Source: JAEUOS01 sp040382235
GTDB taxonomy: Bacteria; Pseudomonadota; Gammaproteobacteria; Burkholderiales; JAEUOS01
Length of the DNA stretch: 58,356 nucleotides
Direction of reading: 5' to 3'
NCBI GenBank assembly: GCA_040382235.1
Contig: JBEIFV010000018.1
Span: 1-58,356, forward strand
Below are positions 16,741 to 24,717 of this stretch, one piece after another. The position numbers and the translations under genes were made by a program. Every line of letters starts with the position of its first letter. Position 1 is the stretch's first letter. Under the pieces are notes generated by a model that searched no databases, was not told the origin of the DNA, and saw only the letters and a program-made list of their open reading frames with translations.

Positions 16741-17505
16741 ATGACAGCGTTGAACGTCCAGGAGATCGCCGCTTACCGCCAGGATGGAATCGTCGTGCCG
16801 CGCCAGGGCCTGGCGCCGGAGACGGTCGCCATGCTGCAGGCCAAGCTCGACAGTTTTCTCAAGGAGCAGGGCATCACCGATGCCGATTACGTGCCGGACA
16901 TCATCGAGCGCGATGCGAGCTGGCTGGCCATCGGCGTGATGCCGGAAATCCTCGACGCGGTGGCGCAACTGATCGGGGAGGACATCATCATCTGGGGCTC
17001 GGCGCTGTTCTGCAAGGCTGGCAAAGGCGGCCGGGCCACGCCTTGGCATCAGGACGGCCACTATTGGCCAATCCGCCCGCTCGAAACCGTGACGGTGTGG
17101 ATCGCGATCGATGATGTCAATGTGGAGAACAGTTGCCTGCGGGTGATTCCGGGCTCGCACCGCGACCGTGTCAGCTATTCGCATGACGTCGACAACAGCG
17201 ACGCCATCATTCTCAATCAGGTGTTGCGGCCGGAGCACCTGCTGAGCGCCCCACCGCGCGATATTGAACTCAAACCCGGGATGTTCTCGATCCACGACGT
17301 TTACCTGATCCACGGCGCCAATCCCAACAACTCCGGCAAGCGCCGCGCCGGCATGGTGTTTCGCTACATGCCGGCAACTTCCGTGTTCGACCGTGAGTTG
17401 GCGGCGCAACAGGTGCGCGAGATGGGCGTGCTCGACCTGTCGCGGCGCAAGCTGCACCTGGTGCGCGGTGTCGATCGTTCGGGTCGGAACGACATTCATG
17501 TCTGA
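16741..17505 (+). CDS. Phytanoyl-CoA dioxygenase (PhyH) family protein
   Basis: The 254-aa protein shows the Fe(II) triad of the PhyH family: H103 and D105 in PWHQDGHYW, and H191 in LIHGANPNNSGKRRAG. The arginine after it would bind 2-oxoglutarate. PhyH-type enzymes hydroxylate varied substrates, including ectoine, phosphonates (PhnY) and acyl chains. It follows the GntR gene on the same strand (GCAGGAGT before ATG) and converges on the second ABC operon. The presence of two different 2-oxoglutarate oxygenases in one putative regulon is notable. Confidence 0.9.
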   Translation: MTALNVQEIAAYRQDGIVVPRQGLAPETVAMLQAKLDSFLKEQGITDADYVPDIIERDASWLAIGVMPEILDAVAQLIGEDIIIWGSALFCKAGKGGRATPWHQDGHYWPIRPLETVTVWIAIDDVNVENSCLRVIPGSHRDRVSYSHDVDNSDAIILNQVLRPEHLLSAPPRDIELKPGMFSIHDVYLIHGANPNNSGKRRAGMVFRYMPATSVFDRELAAQQVREMGVLDLSRRKLHLVRGVDRSGRNDIHV

Positions 17506-17574
17506 CGCGAGGGTCGCACATGTCCGGCGGCGCGTTCGTTGTCCGCAGTGCCGCGCGCCGCGCCAGGCGGCAAC

Positions 17575-17595
17575 GCCGGCCCGTGAGGGCCCGGC
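17575..17595. terminator. Possible terminator hairpin between convergent genes
   Basis: A GC-rich hairpin (GCCGG-CCC, loop GTGA, GGG-C-CCGGC with one bulged base) sits between the PhyH-like gene and the convergent binding-protein gene. No long T tract follows, so the assignment is weak. Confidence 0.35.
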
Positions 17596-17610
17596 GCGCC
17601 TGATTTCCTT

Positions 17611-18630
17611 TCATGCCTTCACGGTATCCATGTACAGCTTGGTGTCGAAGTAGGTCGAGGCCGGCACCGGGTTCTGAATATTGCCGAAGCGCACGAAGAA
17701 ATCCGTGACCTGCTGTTGCCAGCGGGTGGCGGTGCCGTCGGCGTACAGCTTGCGCCATTCGGCTGACGAGTAATAGCGCGAGGCCTTGAACTGCTCCTGC
17801 AAGTCGGTAAGCGGCACCTGCGGGTAGTTGTTCTTCTGGATGATCGGCAGGATTTCGGCCGAGTTTTTCATCAAGTCGTCGTTGGAGGCGGCCCAGGCAC
17901 GCACCACGCGGGCGCAAATGTCACGATTCTTCTCGTAGTAGTCGGTGCGCGCGGCCCAGCCGCCGACAATTGCCGCTTTCGGAAAATACGCCGAGGCGTC
18001 GACCAGCATTTTCGCGCCCGGCAACTTGTCGCGCACGGTGATGTTGAACGGCACCCACAGCGCGACCGCCGGCACCGCACCGGAAATGAACGAGGTCACC
18101 GCGGTGGGCATGCCCTGGTTGACCAGTTCAATCTCCTTGGTCGGATCGATGTTGTTGGCGCGCAGCGCCGTATCGAGGAACACATGGGCGGTGGTGCCAG
18201 CGGTGGTCGAGATTTTCTTGCCCTTGAGGTCGGCCCAGGTCTTAATGCCCATGTCCTCGCGCACCCATAGCTGGGCGGTGGCGAATTCCACGTTGTTCAG
18301 AAGAAATACCTTGCCTTGGCCGCGTGCCGGAAAATTGGACAGCACCGCGCCGGTGGAGAGCATGTCGAGGCTGCCGCCGATCATCGCGTTGAACAGTTCG
18401 AGCCCGGTGCTGAACATGGTGGTTTCGAGCTCGATGCCTTCCTTGGCCCAGTGGCCGCGGTGCGTGCCGGTCCAGATCTGGCCGTTGACCGCCAGGGTGT
18501 TGACATAGCCCACACGCAGCTTGGTGCGCTGCTGCGCGATGGCCGGAAAGCCGCTCAGTGCCAGGCCTGCGCCGGCGCCCGCACTCTTGAGCCAGGTTCT
18601 GCGAGTGATGCTGTTGTTCGAGCCATGCAT
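17611..18630 (-). CDS. ABC transporter substrate-binding protein with Tat signal (system 2)
   Basis: The 339-aa protein carries a twin-arginine signal (SITRRTWLKSAG, then a hydrophobic stretch ending AIAQ) and a NitT/TauT-type binding fold (RVGYVNTLAVNGQIW, IGGSLDMLSTGAV, GKKISTTAGTTAH). I start at ATG 18630 because AAGGAG lies just upstream; an earlier in-frame ATG would overlap the ATPase gene. Tat export suggests that it folds in the cytoplasm before export, unlike the Sec-type binding proteins of systems 1 and 3. It is the last gene of the system 2 operon, 16 bases after the ATPase. Confidence 0.9.
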   Translation of the reverse strand: MHGSNNSITRRTWLKSAGAGAGLALSGFPAIAQQRTKLRVGYVNTLAVNGQIWTGTHRGHWAKEGIELETTMFSTGLELFNAMIGGSLDMLSTGAVLSNFPARGQGKVFLLNNVEFATAQLWVREDMGIKTWADLKGKKISTTAGTTAHVFLDTALRANNIDPTKEIELVNQGMPTAVTSFISGAVPAVALWVPFNITVRDKLPGAKMLVDASAYFPKAAIVGGWAARTDYYEKNRDICARVVRAWAASNDDLMKNSAEILPIIQKNNYPQVPLTDLQEQFKASRYYSSAEWRKLYADGTATRWQQQVTDFFVRFGNIQNPVPASTYFDTKLYMDTVKA

Positions 18631-18646
18631 GGTGTCTTCTCCTTGT

Positions 18647-19477
18647 TTATGAAACATTGCCGACCGGGGTTTTGAGCGATTGTCGTTGCTGCGCCACATA
18701 CTCCTGCATCACCAGTTCGCGGATGTGCGACCTGAGTGCGCCGAATTCGGGCTGCTCGTGCAGGCTTTCGTCGCGGGGATAGGCAAAGGGTATGTCGATG
18801 ACGCTGCGAATGCGGGACGGCCGCGCAGTGACCACGATGATCTTCGACGACAGGTAGATCGCCTCTTCGACCGAGTGGGTGATCAGCATCACGGTCTTGC
18901 GTTCCGCCGCCAGCACCTGGAGCAGCAGGTCCTGCATGTTCGAGCGGGTCTGCGCGTCGAGCGCGCCGAAGGGCTCGTCCATCAGCAGGAATTGCGGCTT
19001 GACCGCGTAGGCGCGCGCCAGCGCCAGGCGCTGGCGCATGCCGCCCGACAGGGTTTTCGGGTAGGCATCGGCAAAATCGGAGAGCCCCATCAGGCCCATG
19101 TAGCGCTGCACGATCGCAGCGGTTTCGGCCGCAGGCAGGCGATTGGCGGCCAGCCCCAGGCCAAAGCCGATGTTCTGCGCCACCGTGAGCCAGGGAAACA
19201 CGCCGTACTCCTGGAAGATCACGCCACGCTCCGGTCCGGGGCCGCCGACCGGCTTGCCGTCCAGCAGCACGCTGCCCCCCGAAGGCGCGACAAAGCCTGC
19301 GACGATGTTCATCATGGTGGTCTTGCCGCAACCCGAGGGGCCGATGATCGAGACGAACTCGCGGTCGGCGATGGCGAACGACACGTCCTCGACCACCTTG
19401 AGCGGGCCGGAACCGGTGTCGAAGCTCACCGAGACCCGGTCGAACACGATGCGCGGCGTGGCGGCGGCTGAATTCAT
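18647..19477 (-). CDS. ABC transporter ATP-binding protein, NitT/TauT type (system 2)
   Basis: The 276-aa protein has Walker A GPSGCGKTT, signature LSGGMRQRLALARAYA and Walker B FLLMDEPFGALDAQTRS, with the switch His in LITHSVEEAIYL. The ATG at 19477 overlaps the permease stop by 4 bases (ATGA) and gives the expected N-terminus (RIVFDRVSVSF). Upstream in-frame sequence is only antisense-like read-through of the permease gene. It powers import with the neighbouring permease and the Tat-exported binding protein. Confidence 0.94.
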   Translation of the reverse strand: MNSAAATPRIVFDRVSVSFDTGSGPLKVVEDVSFAIADREFVSIIGPSGCGKTTMMNIVAGFVAPSGGSVLLDGKPVGGPGPERGVIFQEYGVFPWLTVAQNIGFGLGLAANRLPAAETAAIVQRYMGLMGLSDFADAYPKTLSGGMRQRLALARAYAVKPQFLLMDEPFGALDAQTRSNMQDLLLQVLAAERKTVMLITHSVEEAIYLSSKIIVVTARPSRIRSVIDIPFAYPRDESLHEQPEFGALRSHIRELVMQEYVAQQRQSLKTPVGNVS

Positions 19478-20229
19478 GTGCCGATCCGATCCTGCCAGGC
19501 CACCAGCCGGCGGCTGGCCGTGCGCAAGGCCAAATCCATGCCGAGCGCGATGAAGCCGATGCAGATGATGCCGACGTAGATGATGTCGAGCTGGAAGAAC
19601 GACCCGGCATTCTGGATCAGCGCCCCCAGGCCCTGTTGCGCGGCCACCAGTTCGGAAGCCACCAGGGTGGCCCACGCCACGCCCAGCGAGACGCGCAAGG
19701 CGGTCAGGATGTGCGGCACCGCCAGCGGAATGATTACCTTGCGAAAGATCTCCAGGTCGGTGGCGCCCAGGGTGCGCGCCACCCGCACGTAGATCGGGCT
19801 GATCTGCGCGATGCCTTCATACATCACGATCACCCCGGCGAAAAACGAGGCGTAGAACAGGATGATCACCTTGGCCGGTTCACCGATGCCGAAATACACC
19901 ACCACCAGTGGAATCAGTGCGATCGGCGGCAGCGCGCGAAAGAAATTGATCAGCGGGTCGACGAAGCTGCGCAGCTCGCGGTACCAGCCGAGCAGGAAGC
20001 CGACCGGCACCGCCAGGAGCGTGCCGAGAGCTACGCCCAGGAACACGCGCTGGGTCGACATCCAGATGTCCAGCGGCAGGCGTCCGCCCTTGAGCAGTTC
20101 CCAGAAGCGCGCAGCCACCTGGTGCGGGGTCGGCATCAGCGAGGGATTGACCAGGCCCGACAGCGCGATCGCATACCAGGCGGCCAGCAGCAACAGCCAT
20201 GGGGTGAATATCAATGCGGTGCGACGCAC
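19474..20229 (-). CDS. ABC transporter permease, NitT/TauT type (system 2), GTG start
   Basis: The 251-aa membrane protein has the features of SsuC/TauC permeases: ALPPIALIPLVVVYFGIGE and the coupling-loop motif VASELVAAQQGLGALIQ. The start codon is GTG at 20229 with GGAG about 9 bases before it. It heads a three-gene leftward operon. The operator-like site at 20274-20291 and a promoter-like pair (TTCAGA 20306-20301, 18 bases, TATAGT 20282-20277) lie directly upstream, shared with the divergent sulfatase gene. Confidence 0.93.
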   Translation of the reverse strand: MRRTALIFTPWLLLLAAWYAIALSGLVNPSLMPTPHQVAARFWELLKGGRLPLDIWMSTQRVFLGVALGTLLAVPVGFLLGWYRELRSFVDPLINFFRALPPIALIPLVVVYFGIGEPAKVIILFYASFFAGVIVMYEGIAQISPIYVRVARTLGATDLEIFRKVIIPLAVPHILTALRVSLGVAWATLVASELVAAQQGLGALIQNAGSFFQLDIIYVGIICIGFIALGMDLALRTASRRLVAWQDRIGT

Positions 20230-20273
20230 GCAGCGGGTCTCCGGGGATGCAGTTATGGATGCAGCCGGCGAAA

Positions 20274-20291
20274 GGTACTATAAATGGGACC
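20274..20291. promoter_or_regulatory. Predicted GntR-regulator operator, copy 2
   Basis: The site GGTACTATAAATGGGACC is an imperfect palindrome (6 of 9 half-site positions symmetric). It matches the copy at 15886-15903 and, like it, covers the predicted -10 element of a NitT/TauT operon. It lies between the divergent permease (20229) and sulfatase (20411) genes and so could control both. Confidence 0.6.
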
Positions 20292-20410
20292 TTTAGCACA
20301 ATCTGAATCGATTGCCCGCCTGCAATCCGCCTGCGGCGGCGCCTTCGGAATCGGTTGGTGAAGTAAGCTCACGGGGCGCCTGAATCCGTTTCGAAAATGC
20401 GCCGACCCTC

Positions 20411-21919
20411 ATGACCACCAAACCCAACCTCATCCTCATCATCACCGACCAGCAGCGGGCCGACACCATCGCCGCACTCGGCGCGCCGTGGATGCACACG
20501 CCGACCCTCGACCGGCTGGTGCGCGAAGGGGCCGCCTTCACGAACTGCTTCGTGACTTCGCCCGTGTGCGTGGGCTCGCGCGCGAGCCTGTTCACCGGCA
20601 TGTACCCGCATGCCGGGGGCGTGTTCACCAACTTTCATCCCTGGCAGCCCAGCTGGGTGCGCTGGCTGGCGGACGCCGGCTATCACTGCGCGAGCATCGG
20701 CAAGATGCACATCAATCCCTACGATGCGCTGGGCGGTTTTCACCAGCGCTTCGTGGTCGAGAACAAGGACCGGCCGCTGTTCCTGGAGGAGCGCGACCGC
20801 GCCTTCTACGACGAATGGGACAAGGCGCTGCACGCCAGGAAGCTCATCAAGCCGAGTCGCTACACGCGTGTCGCCGCCGACCCGCAGGGCTACCGCGAGG
20901 CGCTCGGCGCCTTCGCCTGGGATCTGGACGAGGACATGCATCCCGACATGTTCATCGGCGACCATGCGCTGTGGTGGCTGGCAGAGCGCAAGTCGACCGC
21001 TCCGCTGTTCCTGCAGATCGGCTTTCCGGGCCCGCACCCGCCCTATGATCCGGTGCCGCGCCACCTTGAGCGCTATGCGTCGGTCGACATCCCGCTGCCG
21101 CCGGTGAGCGCGGACGGGCATGCGCGCCAGCCTAGGTCGCAGGGGGAGCTGCGGCAGAACATGATCCGCAACAATTACGATTCGGTGGCCTGGCAGGCGC
21201 AACCGTCGGCCGCAGCGCTGTTGCGCCTGCGCCGCCACTACGCGGCCAATGTGTCGATGATCGACGAGAAGGTGGGCCAGATCATCGACATGCTCGAGCG
21301 CCGCGGTTACCTCGACAACGCCGTGGTGATCTTCACCTCCGACCATGCCGATGCGCTGGGCGATCACGGGCATATTCAAAAGTGGACCATGTACGACAGC
21401 GTGGTGCGCGTGCCGCTGGTGTTCTGGTCGCCCGGGCGTATCGCGGCGCGCGCGCCCACTGACGCGCTGGTGCAGATGATGGATATCGCACCGACCATCC
21501 TGGAAGCCGCCGGGGTCAACATTCCCTCCAATTGGGAGGCGCGTTCGCTGCTGCCGGCGTTGTCAGGCGGGGCCGCGGAGGGCCGCGAGGTGGTTTATGC
21601 GGAGCTGGCGCGCGATCATATCCAGACCGGCGCGGAATTCATCGTCATGCGCCGTGACCGCGACTGGAAACTGGTCTACTACATGGGCGAGCCGGACGGC
21701 GAGTTGTATGACCTGCGCGCCGATCCGGGCGAATTGCGCAACCTGTGGACTGACGCCGGGCAGCGGCAGCAGCGGGATGCCCTCATCATGGACGTTCTCG
21801 AATGGTCGATGCGCGGGAACCTGCGGTCGCGCATGTCCGCATCGCGCAAACCACAACAACCCATGCTGATCCAGCCATCCGGCAATGCCGCTGCGGCCAG
21901 CGGCGGGACGAGCAACTGA
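20411..21919 (+). CDS. Sulfatase-like hydrolase with a non-canonical FGly motif
   Basis: The 502-aa protein is an alkaline-phosphatase-superfamily hydrolase. The N-terminus PNLILIITDQQRADT gives the first metal ligands. The nucleophile region is SPVCVGSRASLFTG and the second metal site is FTSDHADALGDHG. In sulfatases Cys (here C53) becomes formylglycine within C-x-P-x-R; here the motif is C-V-G-S-R, with Gly55 in place of Pro. It could hydrolyse sulfate esters or phosphonate monoesters. No signal peptide is seen, so it should be cytoplasmic. It is divergent from transporter system 2 and shares its regulatory region. Confidence 0.88.
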   Translation: MTTKPNLILIITDQQRADTIAALGAPWMHTPTLDRLVREGAAFTNCFVTSPVCVGSRASLFTGMYPHAGGVFTNFHPWQPSWVRWLADAGYHCASIGKMHINPYDALGGFHQRFVVENKDRPLFLEERDRAFYDEWDKALHARKLIKPSRYTRVAADPQGYREALGAFAWDLDEDMHPDMFIGDHALWWLAERKSTAPLFLQIGFPGPHPPYDPVPRHLERYASVDIPLPPVSADGHARQPRSQGELRQNMIRNNYDSVAWQAQPSAAALLRLRRHYAANVSMIDEKVGQIIDMLERRGYLDNAVVIFTSDHADALGDHGHIQKWTMYDSVVRVPLVFWSPGRIAARAPTDALVQMMDIAPTILEAAGVNIPSNWEARSLLPALSGGAAEGREVVYAELARDHIQTGAEFIVMRRDRDWKLVYYMGEPDGELYDLRADPGELRNLWTDAGQRQQRDALIMDVLEWSMRGNLRSRMSASRKPQQPMLIQPSGNAAAASGGTSN

Positions 21920-22034
21920 GCGGCGCCGACCGTGCAGTACCGATCTACGCGAAGACAAATGCGCCCTTTCCGTTGGTGGCGCCGGTGCCGCCGGAACTTA
22001 TGCGGTAAGTCCTCTGTGCGGCTTCTGTAAGCCT

Positions 22035-22067
22035 GCGCCGGCCGATGCCAATGGCATCGGCCGGCGC
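22035..22067. terminator. Very strong 15-bp hairpin downstream of the sulfatase gene
   Basis: Arms GCGCCGGCCGATGCC (22035-22049) and GGCATCGGCCGGCGC (22053-22067) pair perfectly around AAT. There is no T tract after it, so it may slow or protect the mRNA end rather than act as a classic terminator. It lies 116 bases after the sulfatase stop, in a 276-base gap with no other feature. Confidence 0.55.
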
Positions 22068-22195
22068 GTTGGCGAGTCGCGGGTTATATTCGATGTGCAT
22101 GCCCATCCTGCCTCGAACGGCGAGTCCACCCATTGCGTGGTTGGCAGGGCATGCGAATTGCATGATTGGGTTGGGACGCTCATACGGTGGAAAAC

Positions 22196-23395
22196 ATGAA
22201 AATTGTCATTATCGGAGCCGGTGTTGCCGGCTGCATTGTCGCCAGAGCCCTCGCTAGCCAGCGCGACGTTCAGGTCATCTGCCTGGAAAAGGTCGATGCG
22301 TTTGATCATTCGGAATCTGGCACGGGCTTGAATGTCGGGCCCAATGCGATCAAGGCGCTGCGGCTCCACAGCACGGCTCTGCATGATGCGGTGCTGGCCC
22401 ACAGCTATCCCTGGAAGTCATGGCGGATTTCGCTCACCGACGGCACTCTGCTGTTCGATCTGCCCTTGTTGAATGTGGCTGACAACGAAGGCATCCGCAT
22501 CCGCTGGTCGGAACTGTATGCGGCGTTGCGTGGTGCCGCCGCCGGCCTGATCCGCTATGGTGCGCAGGTGTCGCGCCTGGGTTACATGGATGGCAGCGCC
22601 GAGCGGCTATTCGTCGAATATTCGGAAAATGGCGTGGCGCGGCGTATCGATGACATCGATCTGCTGGTAGCTGGCGACGGGCGTTACTCGGTGGCGCGCT
22701 CGCTCCTGGCCGGCGTGCCGGCCATGCGCCAGCATGGCGTGGTGATCTACCGCCTGCTGGTGCCGGACACCACCGCCGGCTTGATCGATGATTACGAACA
22801 GTGGTTCAACGGACCCAATCGTCTGCTGGCGTTTCGCGTGCCGGGCAACGCGATCTATCTGGCCGGTACCTTTCCGATCGCGCCGGGCGCGGAAATACCC
22901 GAGTCGGCCAAGAATGCGGACTTCCTGCGCGCCCTGTATACGCCGGCCAGCGGCACGGCATCGGCACAATGCCGCTGGCTGATCGATACGATCTGTGCCA
23001 ACGTGTCGGCGATCCACTGGGCACGGCTGCAGGAATCGCCGCCCCTGTACATGGATGACAAGGGCCATGTGCTGTTCCTGGGAGACGCTTCGCACGGCAT
23101 GGTGCCCACCCTCGGGCAGGGCGCTACCCAGGCCATCGAGGATGCCTGCGTCGCCGCCGACCTGCTACTGCGACAGCTTGCCGACAACGGTACGGGTAGT
23201 GTGGTGGTGCCGGCACTGCTGCGCGAGTTCGAATGCCTGCGCGCCGAGCGGGTGCGCTTCGTGATGGATTTTTCGCGCGACGCCAGTGATACGCTGGAGG
23301 CCGGAGCGGACCCGGTCGCAGGCGCGCTCAAAAAACTGGATGCACCGTTTCAGCGCAAGCTCGAACGCCTGTATCGCGACGTGCCCCAGGTTTAG
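22196..23395 (+). CDS. FAD-dependent monooxygenase (group A hydroxylase type)
   Basis: The 399-aa protein has an N-terminal GxGxxG (VIIGAGVAGCIVARAL), a middle DG motif (DLLVAGDGRYSVAR) and the GD motif LFLGDASHGMVPTLGQGATQAIEDA. This is the pattern of single-component NAD(P)H-dependent flavin hydroxylases such as p-hydroxybenzoate, salicylate and urate hydroxylases. I start at ATG 22196, where the FAD motif begins; the in-frame ATG at 22166 adds ten residues. The next gene, a ring-opening amidohydrolase, starts five bases after the stop. A hydroxylation that prepares a ring for hydrolysis is thus a reasonable inference. Confidence 0.9.
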   Translation: MKIVIIGAGVAGCIVARALASQRDVQVICLEKVDAFDHSESGTGLNVGPNAIKALRLHSTALHDAVLAHSYPWKSWRISLTDGTLLFDLPLLNVADNEGIRIRWSELYAALRGAAAGLIRYGAQVSRLGYMDGSAERLFVEYSENGVARRIDDIDLLVAGDGRYSVARSLLAGVPAMRQHGVVIYRLLVPDTTAGLIDDYEQWFNGPNRLLAFRVPGNAIYLAGTFPIAPGAEIPESAKNADFLRALYTPASGTASAQCRWLIDTICANVSAIHWARLQESPPLYMDDKGHVLFLGDASHGMVPTLGQGATQAIEDACVAADLLLRQLADNGTGSVVVPALLREFECLRAERVRFVMDFSRDASDTLEAGADPVAGALKKLDAPFQRKLERLYRDVPQV

Positions 23396-23400
23396 CGGCG

Positions 23401-24519
23401 ATGCGCGCGAGCGTTCACCGCTTCACCATGCGCGACCCGGGCGACGTGTCGCAGCTGGCTGCGGCCATCGATTCGGGCGAGGTCGATCCGGCACAGATCG
23501 TGGCCTTCATCGGCAAGACTGAAGGCAATGGCCTGGTCAACGACTACACGCGCGGCTACCTGGTGCTGTCGCTCAAGCTGCTGCTGGCCGAACGGCTGGG
23601 CCACACGCGGGAGGAGATCACGCGTGCCGTGATTTTCGTTTTCTCAGGCGGTACCGAGGGCGTGCTCACACCGCATTACACCGTGTTTTGTGTCGACCGC
23701 GAGGCGCCTGCGGCAGCGCCGGCGCCTGCAGCCGGCCCGAAACGCCTGGCGATCGGCCGCGCCTTCACCGCGTTGCCCAAGCCTGAAGAGATTGGCACGC
23801 GCGCCCAGGTGAACATGGTGGCTGACGCCGTGCGCCGCGCGATGCTTGAGGCCGGCATCACCGATCCGGCTGACGTGCACTTCGTACAGGTCAAAGGCGG
23901 CTGTGTCACCACGGACGAGGCGCAGGCCGCACTAGCGCGCGGCGCCAGGCTCGCCAGCAGCGACCCCAACAAATCGATGGCCTTCACCCGAGCAGCCGGT
24001 GCCTTTGGTGTGATGCAGGGCCTGGGAGAGATCGCGCCCGAAGCATTCGATGAAGCCGCCTTCTTCGCCAAACCGGAAATATGGAGCGGCCGCGCCAGCG
24101 TTTCCTCCGGCATCGAGGTCGCTGAAAACGAAGTGGTGGTGTTCGGCAACGCCGCCGGCTGGACCAGCGATTTTGTGATCGCACACCACGCCATGGAAGA
24201 TGCGCTGGATATCAACGGCATCTACGCCTGCCTGGACGGTCTGGGCATCGCCGCGCGCGGCGACAATCGGGCCGCCGGCATCGAGCGCATCGTCTGCGCT
24301 TTGGTCAAGTGCGAACCGGATGCGCGCGGCCGGGTGCGCGGTCAGCGCCACACCATGTGGCAGGACGGCGACATCAACGCGCAGCGCCACATCCGCGGTG
24401 CGGTCGGTGGCCTGGTGGCGGGCGCGCTGGGCGATACCCGCATCTTCGTGTCAGGCGGCGCCGAGCACCAGGGGCCGCCCGGCGGGGGTTTGCTGGCCCT
24501 GATCGCCCGGGCAACATGA
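23401..24519 (+). CDS. Ring-opening amidohydrolase (cyanuric acid amidohydrolase/barbiturase family)
   Basis: The 372-aa protein has the three-fold repeated fold of the AtzD/TrzD/barbiturase family. Each repeat supplies a Lys and a Ser: K39 (GKTEGNG) with S82 (FSGGTEG), K165 (VQVKGG) with S235/S236 (VSSGIEV), and K303 (LVKCEPDA) with S351 (FVSGGAEHQGPPGG). The family hydrolyses cyclic imide-like amide bonds in s-triazines or pyrimidines and is small and rare. The five-base gap to the upstream FAD monooxygenase indicates an operon. Which ring is the substrate (cyanurate, barbiturate or another N-heterocycle) cannot be decided from the residues I can see. Confidence 0.93.
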   Translation: MRASVHRFTMRDPGDVSQLAAAIDSGEVDPAQIVAFIGKTEGNGLVNDYTRGYLVLSLKLLLAERLGHTREEITRAVIFVFSGGTEGVLTPHYTVFCVDREAPAAAPAPAAGPKRLAIGRAFTALPKPEEIGTRAQVNMVADAVRRAMLEAGITDPADVHFVQVKGGCVTTDEAQAALARGARLASSDPNKSMAFTRAAGAFGVMQGLGEIAPEAFDEAAFFAKPEIWSGRASVSSGIEVAENEVVVFGNAAGWTSDFVIAHHAMEDALDINGIYACLDGLGIAARGDNRAAGIERIVCALVKCEPDARGRVRGQRHTMWQDGDINAQRHIRGAVGGLVAGALGDTRIFVSGGAEHQGPPGGGLLALIARAT

Positions 24520-24568
24520 ACGTCGTTTCCGCGCAGCCCTGACGTTATTCTCGCGGGTTGCTGATGTC

Positions 24569-24588
24569 ATTCCCGCGAAGGCGGGAAT
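24569..24588. repeat. REP-like palindrome (ATTCCCGC / GCGGGAAT)
   Basis: ATTCCCGC (24569-24576), spacer GAAG and GCGGGAAT (24581-24588) form a perfect hairpin within TGTCATTCCCGCGAAGG. This is the widespread proteobacterial intergenic palindrome type. It lies in the 198-base gap before the CaiB gene. Only one copy was noticed in this window. Confidence 0.6.
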
Positions 24589-24717
24589 CCAGCGTCTTCG
24601 GCAGCCACCTTACGAACTCGCCCGAGCTCGGCCCGGTCAGCGTTGATTTGCGCGAAAATGCCGCACTCGGACCCGTAGCGGCCCCCGCAGCCCATTCCCT
24701 TCAACGAGACCACCCGC

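Noticed and set aside
11425..21919. Choline-O-sulfate utilisation (betA/betC-like) cluster
   Set aside because: A GMC oxidoreductase and a sulfatase are present. However, the sulfatase motif is atypical, there is no betaine aldehyde dehydrogenase or BetI-type regulator, and the transporters are of the NitT/TauT type.
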